A stretch of DNA of 64,000 nt from Corallium rubrum (GCA_964035015.1 OZ035997.1:60328285-60392284), one strand, 5' to 3'; shown: positions 10,584 through 22,459, counted from the first letter of the stretch. Notes: generated by a model not told the origin, from the letters alone. Program-made: numbers and translations.

Positions 10584-11462
10584 TTATGCACTTGGTGGGG
10601 TTTGTATATACAGTTGATGTGCATTACTCATCCATCGACCCAGTGTTTTAATTAAATGATCTGGTATCCCCACAGCTGCAGCAGTTGAAGCAGCACCAAT
10701 GCGAAAGCTGTGTCGTGAATAAATCCCTTGTAGACCAGCCCGTGCGGTCGCAGCTTTTAACCAAGTTGTTAAAATTACTCTTGACAGCGGTAAACCATTG
10801 CGAAAACAAAATAAAGGTCCCTCTCTATCTCCGCGCATATAAAGGTAATGCATCATCGCTTTAACTGCACACACTTCGGATTTTGAAATACCCAAGCGAA
10901 GCGTATGTCCCTTGTTGAAATGGATCGGTGTTCGAGCATTTAAGTGTTATCAGTAATACCCTGGGGTCCGAGCGTCTGTCGAATTGGACATCCCCTAGTG
11001 ATAGGTCGACTTCCGGGTCAAAGTTCATGCCTTTTGTTGTGAACTCACCCGACCGGAGAAAACCGTAAAACCCAATGCAGCACGCTGCCCAAAACAATGC
11101 GTCGTCGTAAACATTTAAGTTTAAAGTTCTATAAATGCGTTCCAAAACCGTAAAGGTTACCGGTAGCCTATGGCGTTTTCCTGCTCTCTGTGTGCGTTTT
11201 ATACCCCGCAAGACTCGCTCTAATCGTAAACAATTGTGTAGCGGGTTAGGTAACCCGTTTTCTACATGCAATTATCTTATGCCCGCGAGGTAAACTTTGA
11301 TGAATTCAGCTTTTAGCGTGGCCAATAGGTGCGTGGTGAACAACATCAAGGTCCATTCACTTGCTGGCAGTGGGGAGCCGTTTTCGTTAATGCAGCCGCT
11401 CCAATTACAAAACTCTAGAAACCTTTGTTGAGCCGTCGAATAGGTTTGGCGAGTCGAACGCG
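10584..11462 (-). pseudogene. Tyrosine recombinase of a DIRS-like element, broken
   Basis: The N-terminal part (YSTAQQRFLEFCNWSG... upstream of 11272) is cut by a TAA at 11272-11274. The middle part holds FYGFLRSGEFT with the first catalytic Arg. A frame change near 10895-10905 separates it from the C-terminal part SRHSFRIGAASTAA (HxxR) ...LGRWMSNAHQLYI, which contains the likely nucleophilic Tyr. All catalytic positions of the family (R...HxxR...Y) are therefore still visible although the frame is disrupted. It ends with TPPSA and a stop at 10584. Confidence 0.8.
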
Positions 11463-11541
11463 CGATACCTTCAGTTAATCGCGCTTAACTTGGCACATCA
11501 ACTCCCTCGTTTTATTCTTTAAAGCCTCGATGTCAGCTTGG

Positions 11542-12205
11542 TTAGCAACTCTGGAGGTAAGACCATGGGCGCCTGCCGAGCATGTGGGGCCAATCCGGAG
11601 AAAGCCTGCGTGTTAAAACTAGAAAGAGCGTCAGCAATGCCGTTTGCTTTGCCCGGAACATGCTCCGCTGATACTGTACTTTAAAGTTATATCGAGCTGC
11701 GCTCAAGAACAGATTTCGCAACAGGTCCATGATATGCTGGTCCTTTGATGTGCCGGATTTGATGACGGCTACCACCCCTTCGTTGTCACATTTGAATTGA
11801 ATACGCTTGCACGACCACCCGTTTCCCCACACGTGACACGCAACTATAATTGGATAAAGTTCTTTGTAGGCAATGCTCAAAAATTGCTGTGGCGACGACC
11901 ATGCTCCATTAACCGTTCTCCATTATAGAAAGCTCCAAAGCCCTTGCTGCCGAATGCGTCGGTTGATAGTGACAGGTCTGGGATTGGGGCCCAATCTGGC
12001 AAGTCAAAGAAGTACACCCCATCCCACGTGGGCAAGAACTCGAGCCACCAGGAGATGTCTAACTGACATTGTTTATTTGGGCGTATGAAGTGACGATGGC
12101 GGTTTGTGCCTTTCAATAAGTCTAACAAACATCTCATGAAAGTGCGCCCTTGCGGTACAACTGCGCACGCATGGTTAAGTTTGCCAACTAATGATTGAAG
12201 CTCCT
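11542..12205 (-). pseudogene. RT end and RNase H of the DIRS-like element, broken
   Basis: Two frames continue each other. 12205-11877 gives the RT C-terminus and the start of RNase H, with LSTDAFGSKGFGA (first Asp). 11880-11542 gives SIAYKELYPIIVACHVWG (Glu) and FKCDNEGVVAVI (second Asp). The usual last Asp near the LADALSR-type motif is not recognisable; the sequence there reads FRAKQTALLTLFLVLTR. The frame change lies near 11880. Confidence 0.75.
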
Positions 12206-12217
12206 TTTTTATGCCGA

Positions 12218-12352
12218 CTAAAGGCGTAATGACTCCTTGCTGGCCAATGCACCTCTAGTTATCGAACACGCTCACGCTGATTCTCCCCATTCTCCGCGCG
12301 CCGTTCCTTGGCTGTTAACCTTGGTTATTGCATAACCTCATTTAACTTTAGT
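12218..12352. repeat. Second copy of the 130-bp direct repeat block Z
   Basis: Nearly identical to 9318-9450 (differences include one base in CACGCTCACGC versus CACTCTCACGC). Together the two copies bracket the minisatellite and the DIRS-like fragment. Confidence 0.85.
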
Positions 12353-12544
12353 TTTTTTCTTTTCCAAAATAACCATTAATTATTTTCTGAGTTTGAAACT
12401 TTTTCTACTTTTCAAGAAGCAGGAGGGCGCTAAGCCACCCTCGGATAACTTAGGCGCCTGTAAGTTAAGGCGTTAAATACATGCATAAAACCGCACAAAA
12501 ATCCTGTATTTATTTTTTATTTTTTGTTTAATTTGATAAAACAG

Positions 12545-12848
12545 GTGAACTTTAGTGCTAAAAACGGCCACATTAGCCATCTTGGCCTCAAAACAGAACA
12601 AAAGCTATATAAAAAGTTGGATATTCGAAAAGTAGCGGGTGGAGATTATCGAAGTTTTGCTTCTCATGTGGGAACCTCAAGTGATGACCTAGCCTTGACC
12701 AGTCAAACACCAAATCCAACAGAAGAGATTCTGCAGTGGTGGAAATGTAAACCTGATGCAACTATAGCCGAGCTGATACGCGTATTGGTTAAGATGGACC
12801 GACAAGATTCGGTGAAATTTGTAAAAGAACATCCCCTCGTCGATGAAG
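12545..12848 (+). CDS. Death-domain exon of a host gene
   Basis: A 304-nt exon bounded by a pyrimidine-rich tract and AAAACAG at its 5' end and by GATGAAG|GTATAC at its 3' end. It starts in phase 0 and leaves in phase 1. The ~100 residues fit a Death domain: LYKKLDIRKVAGGDYRSFAS (helix 1-2), DDLALTSQTPNPTEEILQWW (helix 3-4 with the typical NPTEE..L..W signature) and ATIAELIRVLVKMDRQDSVK (helix 5-6). Death domains mediate homotypic contacts in receptor, apoptosis and innate-immunity adaptors. I cannot say which of these the gene is, because no other exon of it is recognisable nearby. This is the strongest candidate for ordinary host coding sequence in the window. Confidence 0.8.
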
Positions 12849-13167
12849 GTATACATATTACTACAGGGTTATTATCATTTTAATAATTTATATATTTACT
12901 CATTCGACATCCATCCCGAGTTTTCTATTCATGAGCATATAATCATCGAGTTGAAGTAGGGAATCGCTCATAGAGAACGAGGACGAGTTGTCTAATAACT
13001 GTTTTAAGTATACGTTAGTTACCGAACCCGAGGTAACTACTGTACGTCAAGAAAAACTGAGATACTGAGTCTGAGTTCGCCAGCACAGAGTTTGTCTAAA
13101 AAAAACCACTTCAGTCGCGATGATAAATCCTTTATCACATTCGTGACCATTGATTAACCCTTATTTT

Positions 13168-13851
13168 CCCAACCACGCATCATCAATCAAGTTAATTGCC
13201 CCGGGCTAATATATATTAGAAAAATTTTAGAAGTAACTATTGCATTTCTCGTCCTCTGATTGGTCGAGCTGAACTGCCTATTTGGCGATAGTTACCCCGC
13301 GAGAGGTCGCGAGAGGTAACTATTACTAGAAAGTGTGTCGGAAGATGTCGGAATCATCATTTTGACGGATGGTGTCTAATCAATGGTGTAATTATTTTTC
13401 AAAATGGCGACTGCAGCGACTATTCTTCTAAACCTAACAAATCGTCAAAAAAACTCAACCGATAGAGACTGTATACACGGAAAAGTTCTAAGTTGGAACT
13501 ATTTGAAGGTGAGAAAGTGTTCACTCATAAAATTATTTGAATTTTGGGTCACTTTTAATCGTATGTGGAATTGAAGGCTTCGACAGCTGGCAAAACGTGA
13601 AGAAGACTTCGCAGAGTTGAATTTACATGTTAAAACTACGACAGTTGAAGACGTCTGTTTTGAATTTCTTGGATATTCTTCTCAGGCCTGAAATTTTACT
13701 AAAACAATTAGACACCTCAGTCTCAGTGGTTATCGTTTATATTAACCTCGCTGCTTCTCGGCTTGGTAAGTATTCAGCGATAATCACCTCGACTTCGGTG
13801 ACAAATTGTTAATTAGCCCGGGGCAATTAACTTGATTTATGCGTGGTTGGG
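13168..13851. mobile_element. Inverted-repeat element with CCCAACCACGCAT ends
   Basis: The left end (13168-13210) reads CCCAACCACGCAT then AATCAAGTTAATTGCCCCGG; the right end (13812-13851) is its complement with a small indel. The ~684-bp interior contains a start-exon-like stretch (13404-13508) and a possible second exon. No clear target duplication is seen. Probably a non-autonomous DNA transposon. Confidence 0.65.
13404..13691 (+). CDS. Putative two-exon reading frame inside the 13.2-kb inverted-repeat element
   Basis: Exon 1, 13404-13508 (ATGGCGACTGCAGCG..., 35 codons), ends at CTATTTGAAG|GTGAG. A possible exon 2 starts after TTCGACAG at 13587 and stays open for 34 codons (LAKREEDFAELNLH...), stopping at 13689-13691. 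The join is in phase 0. I recognise no domain. It may be a remnant of the transposase gene or captured host exons, and it could also be chance. Confidence 0.25.
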
Positions 13852-13864
13852 AGTAATTATTATA

Positions 13865-14140
13865 ACAAGACGCCTGCTCAGGCGTTCACTCGGGCTACTG
13901 ATTTCTGTAAGCTTCGCGTAGCCTGTGCGTACTCTAGCAAGAATACATGACAATGGCAATGCATAATTGCATAGATTTTCACAAATAGAATCTGAGTATA
14001 GGTATTTATTTTGAGGCCACGAGGGGATATTCGAGTGGCCTCAACATAACGTACTTATTTTTCACATGGTGAGGTTGACAGGATTTCATAAGATAAGGAG
14101 TGGTGCCGGGGATATTAGATGGGAAGAATAGATTAGAGGG
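13865..14140. other. Non-coding spacer with dispersed repeat
   Basis: Begins with ACAAGACGCCTGCTCAGGCG, shared with 4678-4697. Nothing else recognised. Confidence 0.4.
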
Positions 14141-14156
14141 GTTTTCTGGAAAACGC

Positions 14157-14287
14157 GGACATAGACACGCGAACATGGACACGCGGACATGGAAAACGCG
14201 GACATGGAAAACGCGGAGATGGAAAACGCGGAGATGGAAAACGCGGACATAGAAAACGCGGACATGGAAAACGCGGACATGGAAAGA
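14157..14287. repeat. 15-bp minisatellite (GGAAAACGCGGACAT units)
   Basis: About nine units of a 15-mer with small changes (GACATG/GAGATG). It would encode MENAD repeats on the plus strand, but shows no gene context. Confidence 0.9.
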
Positions 14288-14289
14288 GA

Positions 14290-15640
14290 AAACTTGGGTA
14301 CGTGGGCAAACTTGGATGGACTGGGTGAACTCGGGTGGAGTGGGCAAACTGAGGTAGAATGGGCAAACTGCGAGTGGAGTGGGAATACTCGGATGGAGTG
14401 GGCAAACTGAGGTAGAGTAGGCAAACTGCGAGTGGAGTGGGAATACTCGGATGGAGTGGGCAAACTGAAGTAGAATGGGCAAACTGGGCGGAGTAGGCAA
14501 ACTTGGGTAGAGTTGGCAAACTTGGGTAAGTGGGCAAACTTGGATGGACTGGGTGAACTCGGGTAGAGTGGGCAAGGCAAACTCGGGTGGACTGAGCAAA
14601 CTTTGGTGGAGTTGGCAAACTCACATGGAGTGGGCAAACTGAGGTAGAATTGGCAAATTGGATGGAGTAGGCAAACTTGGGTAGAGTTGGTAAACTCGGG
14701 TAAGTGGGCAAACTCGGATGAACTGGGTGAACTCGGGTAGAGTGGGCAAAGCAAACTCGGGTGGACTGAGCAAACTTTGGTGGAGTTGGCAAACTCACAT
14801 GGAGTGGGCAAACTGAGGTAGAATGGGAAAATTGGATGGAGTAGGCAAACTTGGGTAGAGTAGGCAAACTTGGGTAAGTGAGCAAACTGAGGTAGAGTAG
14901 GCAAACTTGGGTAAGTGAGCAAACTGAGGTAGAGTAGGCAAACTTGGGTAAGTGGGCAAACTTGGATGGACTGGGTGAACTCGGGTGGAGTGGGCAAACT
15001 GAGGTAGAATGGGCGAACTGCGAGTTGAGTGGGAATACTCGGATGGAGTGGGCAAACTGAGGTAGAATGGGCAAACTGGGCGGAGTAGGCAAACTTGGGT
15101 AGAGTTGGCAAACTCGGGTAAGTGGGCAAACTCGGATGGACTGGGTGAACTCGGGTAGAGTGGGCAAGGCAAACTCGGGTGGACTGAGCAAACTTTGGTG
15201 GAGTTGGCAAACTCACATGGAGTGGGCAAACTGAGGTAGAATGGGCAAATTGGATGGAGTAGGCAAACTTGGGTAGAGTTGGCAAACTCTGGTAAGTGTG
15301 CAAACTCGGATGAACTGGGTGAACTCGGGTGGAGTGGGCAAGGCAAACTCGAGTGGACTGAGCAAATTTTTGTGGAGTTGGCAAACTCAGGTGAGTGAGC
15401 AAACTTAGATGGAGTGAATAAACTCGGGTGGAGTGGAAAAACTTTGTAGACTGGACAAATTCAGGTGGATTGGAAAACTCGGGTGGAGTGGGAAATTTGG
15501 GTGGAGTGGACAAACTTGGGTGTAATGGACAAACTTGGGTGGAGTGGGCAAACTTGGGTGGAGTAGGCAAACTCTGGTGGATTGAACAAATTTGGGAAGA
15601 GGGGACGAACTCGGATGTAGTAGGTAAATCGGATAGTAAC
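14290..15640. repeat. 19-bp minisatellite (GGCAAACTCGGGTGGAGTG-type units)
   Basis: About 70 units of 19 bases such as GGCAAACTTGGGTAGAGTA with much variation in the middle. Blocks of several units recur (for example the stretch around 14515-14700 is repeated around 14700-14880 and 15105-15290), showing higher-order duplication. No unit contains a stop on the minus strand, so all three minus frames are open over hundreds of codons. Since 19 is not a multiple of three, each frame cycles through the unit; this is a repeat artefact, not a gene. Confidence 0.92.
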
Positions 15641-17130
15641 AATTGCGATAGTAACTTCTAGTATTAAACTAAACAATAGTGTAAACCTACGTAAAAAAAA
15701 TTCAAAATTGCGCATTGACGGAAATACTTTTGGAAAATGCCTAGTGTGACGTCGCAGTTGTCCTTGCACCAAAGTTGTTATCAAATACAATTTGTGACCC
15801 TTCTTTATGTTCTATTAAAAATGGCATATACTGAATAATTCTTAATTGAAATAACAGTTTAAATATAAAGCTAAATCGAAAACGTATGTTCTCCTTTTTT
15901 TAAAAAGATAAAAAATAATCAATAAATCAAAATAAAATTGGGAAAATGCCTCAAATGTTCATCGAAAGTAGATTTCCGACGGTTTTAAAAGCTTATAGTC
16001 CTGTTGAACGACACAAATTTCTTAATAAAACGTTGTCACCTTGCCTACTTCACTATATACTCCAAAATAAAACTGTTTCAACGTTACACTTCACGTTTAA
16101 TCTTAATGGTTCTTTGAAGCTTTTCATGGTCCGTGATAATGATTAGACATGTAGGTTCGTGGATACATCATGTTTATTATCTATTTAATGAGCACGCAGC
16201 CTGTTGACTGGGGCTGCCATCTATATTGCTCTGATTAAATAAATACAATATAAAACGACATACATGTAACTACAAAACCGATGCAATATAAATTGTGTCA
16301 GGAAATAAACTGTAAACAGTGTATTCAATCTACTGAGTGTATGCATTTTGAGGATCTATGTGACGTTTGCTTGTTTTGAGTATTTTATATTACGTTTTTT
16401 AACCTTTAGAGTTTGTAAAATCTTCCTCCTAAAGCCAGGAAATCGCATTTCAGCGACTTTCGATTTCAAAATTTTCCGGGCGAGCATGCCCCCGGACCCC
16501 CCTAAAAATTTATTTTGATTTCGGCTCCCCCCTTTCAAAATCCTGGCTACGTGCCTGCTCTGAAGAGTTATATTGCTCTTGAGTCTATTGCTCTGGAGTT
16601 AACAGACGAGAAGCTACAAGGAAATAAATAATATGCATTGTAGTAATTATGTAATGTTCTTTTGGTTTCTCAAATCAAATTGCAATGGCTTGTTCATTAA
16701 AAAAATTGTTCCAGATTTTTTGGTGGCCATAATATATACAGGTATGATCTATTTAGATGTTTGTCAGCAAATTAAATTTTTTCACCACTCAGTGACCAGT
16801 AAATAGCAGCAAACAGAATTCCTGATACTTGATGATATATGTACTATACTGTAGACAGCAAAAAGCTAAAGTTTATTACTCGCGCTACCAATGGTAGGCC
16901 GAGTCTTGGTTTCGGCTTCTTTTTTTTTGTTTGGGGGGGGGGGGGGGGGGGGGGGGGGTGGGGGTGCACAAAATGGCATTATTGCATCATCCCGTCAAGC
17001 CTTGCGAAACTGTAAGGCATGTTTCGATTCTTTCTTTTCGTCTTTTCGACAGCTTTGCCTTTGATGGAGTTGGGTTAAGGTGTTTTCCGCGGTATTGGTG
17101 AATTCATCGGTAGTTGATCAGTAATGTTGC
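15641..17130. other. Non-coding stretch with a poly(G) tract and repeat fragments
   Basis: No gene supported. 16440-16550 contains TTTCAAAATTTTCCGGGCG and GCATGCCCCCGGACCCCCC, shared in form with 17430-17520 and, inverted, with 23990-24055. 16933-16958 is a 26-base G run. A 66-codon open frame at 15946 has no recognisable domain. Confidence 0.45.
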
Positions 17131-17138
17131 TGACAAGC

Positions 17139-17575
17139 AGGGGCGTCGGAAGGGGGGCTGGCCCCTCCCGCACTTTTTTTGGTGGTGGGGGGGGGGGGGG
17201 GGAGGGGGGGAGAATATGTTTGCCGCCCCCCACACACAGACACACTTTTTAACAAGGCCAGTAATATACAAGGCCAGTAATAAAGTTATGATTAACAAAA
17301 TCACTAACCCTAGCTAACCCACGACTTTGAATAAAGATATAATAAAGAAATTTGAATGCAGATATTCAATGTCCGGAAAAGTGTTGTCTTTTGAGTATTT
17401 TATGACGCTTTTGGACCTTTAGAATTCTGTAAATCCTTGTCCTAAAATGTAGGAAATGCCATTTCAGAGACTCCAGATTTCAAAATTTCCCGGGGGAGCA
17501 TGCCCCAGGAGCCCCCTAAAAATTTTCGGGTCCCCACTTTTAGTGTCGCTCCGACGCGCCTTGCTGCTTGGTCCA
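17139..17575. mobile_element. hAT-like non-autonomous element (tentative)
   Basis: The left end reads CAGGGGCGTCGGAAG and the right end contains CGCTCCGACGCGCC, an imperfect inverted pair typical in style of hAT ends. Inside are a 16-base G run (17187-17202) and the GGGGGAGCATGCCCCAGGAG repeat. The ends are diverged and no target duplication is evident, so the boundaries are uncertain. Confidence 0.4.
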
Positions 17576-17639
17576 ATAACTACGAAACACAGGTGGTACG
17601 CAGTCGCCTATCATGAAGGTGTCGTATATTCCATTTGGA

Positions 17640-18140
17640 AATTCCAATAGCTTACTGATATACTGTGTAGATATAGAATAATTTTAATCTTTGGTTCAAA
17701 TTTTCTCTTCCAAAGTATTTTTAATACTTTGGAATGTACAGTTCAATTTTTTGATTAGTTCAATACGCCGATTGCAAACATGGCAACGATTGCACCAAAG
17801 CGAGGCTTTTCGGTGACAACCGTTGCTAAGGCCCGATGCGTGTATATTGCTCACCCACTGTCGCTGTCGTTGGAAGGTTTTCTGAGCGTTTTTTTCTGGA
17901 ATTATTTGGAATCTGTCGATCGCGTAAGTGATTGTGAACAAGTCTTATAACTATTCAAGAACAAGTAGCGGTATCTTAATCATATATGTATCATTTTGTA
18001 CCTAAAATCGAAGTGTATTGTGATGGTAATTTACCGTCGACGCCATTGAACGTGTAAACAAGGCCATTATTCTCATTAAAATGGATCGTTTAATTCCAAC
18101 TTTATTTTTTCAGATTGTTATAGTATATACTCTATGTCCT
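17640..18140. repeat. Repeat found inverted inside copies A and B of the segmental duplication
   Basis: 17760-18140 is the reverse complement of about 26100-26490 (copy A) and of 39005-39390 (copy B). 17640-17780 also matches 29865-29990 and 59965-60130 directly. It is therefore an older repeat that exists in both orientations in this window. Confidence 0.75.
17780..17923 (+). CDS. Putative first exon, repeated on the opposite strand in copies A and B
   Basis: ATGGCAACGATTGCACCAAAG opens a 48-codon frame (MATIAPKRGFSVTTV...) that runs to a strong donor CGATCGC|GTAAGTG in phase 0. The inverted copy in A (about 26330-26470, minus strand) has changes that introduce a stop, so it is not maintained there. 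No domain recognised. It could be a start exon belonging to a transposon family. Confidence 0.3.
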
Positions 18141-18146
18141 ATATGT

Positions 18147-18345
18147 AATTCGTGCATATTTTGCGGGAATTTTTATGTCAATTTAAAAAAAAATATGCAA
18201 AGGCGTTCAGTGCCGTGGCTAGCTAGATGGAATGCCGGACACCTGTTGTGTTCCACAGTAGCCGAAGTTATTGCTACACAGGAGATAGCTTCTGAAAGAA
18301 TTCATGTTGAAAGAGCAATCAAAGTTTTCAATATATATTAATTTT
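18147..18345. repeat. Dispersed repeat (ATTCGTGCATATTTTGC...) also at 25287 and 38211
   Basis: The block from ATTCGTGCATATTTTGCGGG through GCAATCAAAGTTTTCAATAT is present three times (here, 25287-25480, 38211-38400) with few changes. In the A and B copies it follows the tetranucleotide microsatellites directly. Confidence 0.85.
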
Positions 18346-18952
18346 ATTCCAATTTCAATTGTTAGTCTGGACAGTATGTGCAATGTTGACAAATTTACAA
18401 AACCCCATAATTACATGAATATTTTATGAATTAATTCTTAATATCTAACTTGGCATTGTTGCTTGTCACAAATTAATTACTTGTTGTACTACATGTAGGC
18501 CACAAACCTTTTTTTTTACTAAAATGTTTATCATGCGAGCAGGCTCTCTCAACGCGGCGCTGTGAAATGAGAGCCTGCAACAATCCTAGGGGTAAATCAA
18601 TAACGCCCACTTAATTAATATGCAAATGTCGCGAATCAAACCAATCACATTCTTCCGTAAGTCTGTGTAAAAACCCTCATTCAAAGCACAATCCGAAGAA
18701 TGTAAATTTCACACCATCAACTATACTCGTTACTGAAAACTCAAAATCTGTTTATAAGAAAGCCAGAAGCAATGTAACACATCTAACGATTATCGGGTAT
18801 GTAGTTAGGAGTTCAAAATATTCAACTTTAGACTAAAAACATGTAGTGACACAGCTAAGCGATGCGTGCTAACGTCTCAGTTTGAATCAAATTGAATGTA
18901 CTTTAAAGATTGGATCATCACAACCTCAGAAGATCCTTCGTGTCCACTGTCA
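18346..18952. other. Unique-looking spacer before copy A
   Basis: No gene seen. A small hairpin lies at about 18538-18580 (GCAGGCTCTC ... GAGAGCCTGC). Confidence 0.4.
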
Positions 18953-21396
18953 TTGCTAATTTAGTAATCGAGATATCGAATAAAAGACATTAGTTACTTC
19001 ACCAGTGAAGCTTTTATTCTGGAAACGATTTCTGGAAATTCTTTTGAATCACGTAAAATTCAGTAGAGCCTTTGGTTCAATTCACGGTAGAACGCAAAAC
19101 GAATAAAAGTTTGCCTTTTTGGATTTGTTTGTCAATTAGAGAACAGACCACTGGAAACTGGGGTATACCAATTGTTTTTTCTCTTTTTGTAAAACTGGAA
19201 ATTTAGTTTGAAAAGGATAAGAAATATTTCCCAGCTGTTGCAACCTCTTGCCTGCTCATTGTTTTATATGTTGGTTTTAGTTGATAAAATTGAGTATCTT
19301 GAATAATCCTGTTTTTGTAAAAAAATGTTTAAATAGATGTTTTATTCCTTTATTTACTTTCGGTTTTTAAAATTAGATAAGAAAAAAATTTAATGAAAAA
19401 AATGAAGCAGGGACACCACTACAGTTAAACACCAATAACAGTGGGTCCTTAAAGTGGTTCTCTGATGAAAATATTGTTGGCTATGTTTTTGCATAATCCT
19501 AATGATGTTATGGTAGTTGGTAATCGTGCAAAGTTTTATTTCAATATTCGTTGAAGAAAAGGTGATATTTTACGTGTAAAGTTTGTATTTTGGAGCGCGG
19601 CCTTTAAAGTGGCCGAGCTTCATGAGAGGAATGAGTCGAGGAAGCTTATGACGTCATAGCTTCAATAACAAATGACCTGTTGACTTTTTACAACAACAAT
19701 GATCTTTTGTTTTTATTGAGTCTGTGACATCATAAGTTCTCCTCAACTCATTCTTCTCAAACACAGCCAATTTAATGGCGGCGCTCGAAAATGGGTCGAT
19801 TCAGAAAAAATCCACCACCCCACCCCCGGACGAAATGGAAAATTCCCCCCACCTCCCTTCCGTTCGGACTTTCCCCGGACAGTAATGCCCAAACTGTACC
19901 CCGCCCTTCTCGGACGTTTGTTATTACAACTTATTACAACTTATTACAATTATTACATTTGTCGTTACAACGTTTTGTCGAAAACACGTATCCAAACGCA
20001 TTTACGACGTCAGTTCAACTTCTAGGGTTGGGTCTCGGTGCGCCCGCGATCCCTTGCCCTACCAACGGCTGGGCGCAACAGCTTTATTCTTTGTCCGTGA
20101 CGGAATGGGTTAATATTTAAATATTTTATAATTATTTAAAGAACAGTAAAGGGCATCTCTCTTCTTTATTGGCTAAAAACTGCCAGTGGGATGTACAGTG
20201 GACAGAATTTTGTCAATAAAACTGATGATCGAAAAATATCAGGTGAAGATTACGTCGATAGAGCGACGATCTTGATTCTTATTTCAGACTCTCGTTGGTC
20301 TTTGATGAGTGGAAAAGATTAAAAAGCGAAAGATTTTTTCATGCCTTATAGAATTTCTCTTCAAGACGTAAAGCACCTGATAAACTACGATGTATAATTT
20401 ATTATCAGTTGAACGTGATTTTGTCACAATTTATATGTGATTTTGTCATACCTAAAAATAAACAAAGTGAAATACAGCAAAATAATAGACAAGAAAAGTT
20501 CTCATATCAATTTTTTTATTATTAATACTGTAGTCAGTAAAAGATAAAAAGATAAAACTGTAAAACTTAAAAATTTAGGAAGAATTTGGTTTATTTAATT
20601 TTGGTTTATGCCAGTTGAGTTAGTTGTTGTGATAAGAAGGTAAATGTTAAATTTATTGTTCAAGCTTTATTGTTCTATTTTCTATCTTGATACTTTATCT
20701 GAAGTATCTCATGAGCACCCGTTTTACTTTAAAAGCAAAAAAAGTATAAATTAAATTTATGATGTCACTTCTGTCGTCATTGTTCGGCCATCTTGGATTC
20801 CGCCATATTGGATTTGTGTCGTCATTAGATGAACTTAAATGACACAAATTACATGGAATTTTATTAAAAATACTAAAGCTAATCAGATACTTACCCCCCC
20901 CCCCCCCCTAAACAAAGGAATACTAAATAAAACCAGAATTTCTAAATTTTTGCCACAAACGTCATCAAAAGCGTGCTTGCTATGGCAACACTAATCAGTG
21001 TTAAAAAAAAAAATTGTACACACTTAAGTGTGTTTTCGAATACTCGAAAAGTCACAAAGCTTTAAATTTACCGCGGGCACCCCCCCCCCCCCCCCCCCCC
21101 TCCAGGCTAGATAGGGTTATACCGTGGGTGAAGAAATAAAACTTTATGATAATTATTGTGATAATTTTCACGTCGTAAAAATATTTAAGCTTTCGTTCAT
21201 TTGTTATTTGTGATTCTGTAGCCTAAAAACCCGCAAATTAATGTTACTCTTGTGCTATCCATGAGACGAAGGAAATTTTGCGATAAACTGATATTTAGTC
21301 CTCAAAAATTTGTAGGAACATTTTGTAAATCGTGCTTCTTTCCGTCCTCTTTAATTTCATTTGAAGTAACTCATTGAGTTTTCATTCTGTTTTTAG

Positions 21397-21429
21397 ATCC
21401 AGTGAGCATAACACCTCCCGCATTTTGGG
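21397..21429 (+). other. Micro-exon-like segment, copy A (33 nt)
   Basis: Bounded by TTCATTCTGTTTTTAG on the left and GTAAGTAAACCGCTGC on the right, both near-identical to the boundaries in copies B and C. Assuming phase-1 borders it would encode PVSITPPAFW. Phase 0 has a stop; phases 1 and 2 are open. The segment has no similarity to its counterparts although the flanks do. Confidence 0.45.
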
Positions 21430-22459
21430 GTAAGTAAACCGCTGCTTGCGCGATGTAGGGTTTCATCCAGTTACATAAAGTGGATCAGTTCAAGAATGCA
21501 TGTCAGTTTGTTTATCATGCATGATTGTTTTGAAATGTAATGCATTGAGTGTCGTCTACTTATTTGAAATCTCTAACACTCGTCTGTGTTCTGAGTCCCG
21601 ACATACGCCAGATATTTTCGTCGAAAAAATTAATTTATTATTGGAAGTTTTGATACGTCAATACGTTTCTAGATTTTTTCAAAATGATGTGATCGAAATG
21701 AAAAGTTCCGTAACTTGGTTAGAATATTTTGTTAGAAGTACGTAAACGTCATAATCATTCACCCACTTTTACATTATTTTGGTGAGTACGTACCCCTCTG
21801 ATTAGAAAACGTTATTGTAACCTTCTTGCGCTTTTCCTTTTTTTGGAGGGCTTGGAAATAGCCAGTCCTGTCCGAACAGTCAAAATATAATATTTGATTG
21901 CTCTGATGGTATACTGAACAACCCAGGACGGAAGCCCAGCATAATAAATATATTTTTACGTGCATTTTGTATCCGCAAAGATTTTATTATAACATTCTTC
22001 ACCATACCGACAATGTTACCACCAGTCTACTGATGCGTCATCGAAATTATTCATTAGGGTTATATTTTACAGTTCGTTCTCATGTTTACAATGAAGTTGC
22101 TATATAGACGATCTGAAAACATTTGCATTTTCCTAAAGCATTGAATTTTCTGACTTTTATGCCAAATTATAAAGAAGTTACGCTAAGTCACAAGTGATTC
22201 TACAATAAGAAAAAAAATATTTAAAAGAAGATAAGACGGCCAGCCACAGGTACAAAAAATACAACAAGCATGCGCAAGCAAAAACATGCAATGGATACGT
22301 ATAAAATACTAACAGAGAGGCTAGAACAACTACTAAATGTTTCTGATTACTGAGAGCGGCTGCTCTATATCTTTCTTTAAACTTAAACCTTTCCACTTTT
22401 TTCTTCGTCTTTTTTTTTATTTCGCTATTGCTTTTTCTTCCTTTCGAATTTTGGTTTCT

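Larger units (their letters stand above)
10584..12205 (-). mobile_element. Fragment of a DIRS-like retroelement (RT end, RNase H, tyrosine recombinase)
   Basis: On the minus strand the order is the C-terminal edge of the RT (ELQSLVGKLNHA...), RNase H, then a tyrosine recombinase, which is the DIRS order. The upstream RT body and gag are missing: homology stops at about 12205, next to the direct repeat block Z'. There is at least one stop codon (11272-11274) and two or more frame changes, so the copy is dead. DIRS elements integrate by recombination rather than by an integrase. Confidence 0.8.

Noticed and set aside
14086..15642. A 518-codon open frame on the minus strand (and overlapping long frames in the other registers)
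   Set aside because: It lies entirely in the 19-bp minisatellite; all three minus frames are open because the unit lacks stops.
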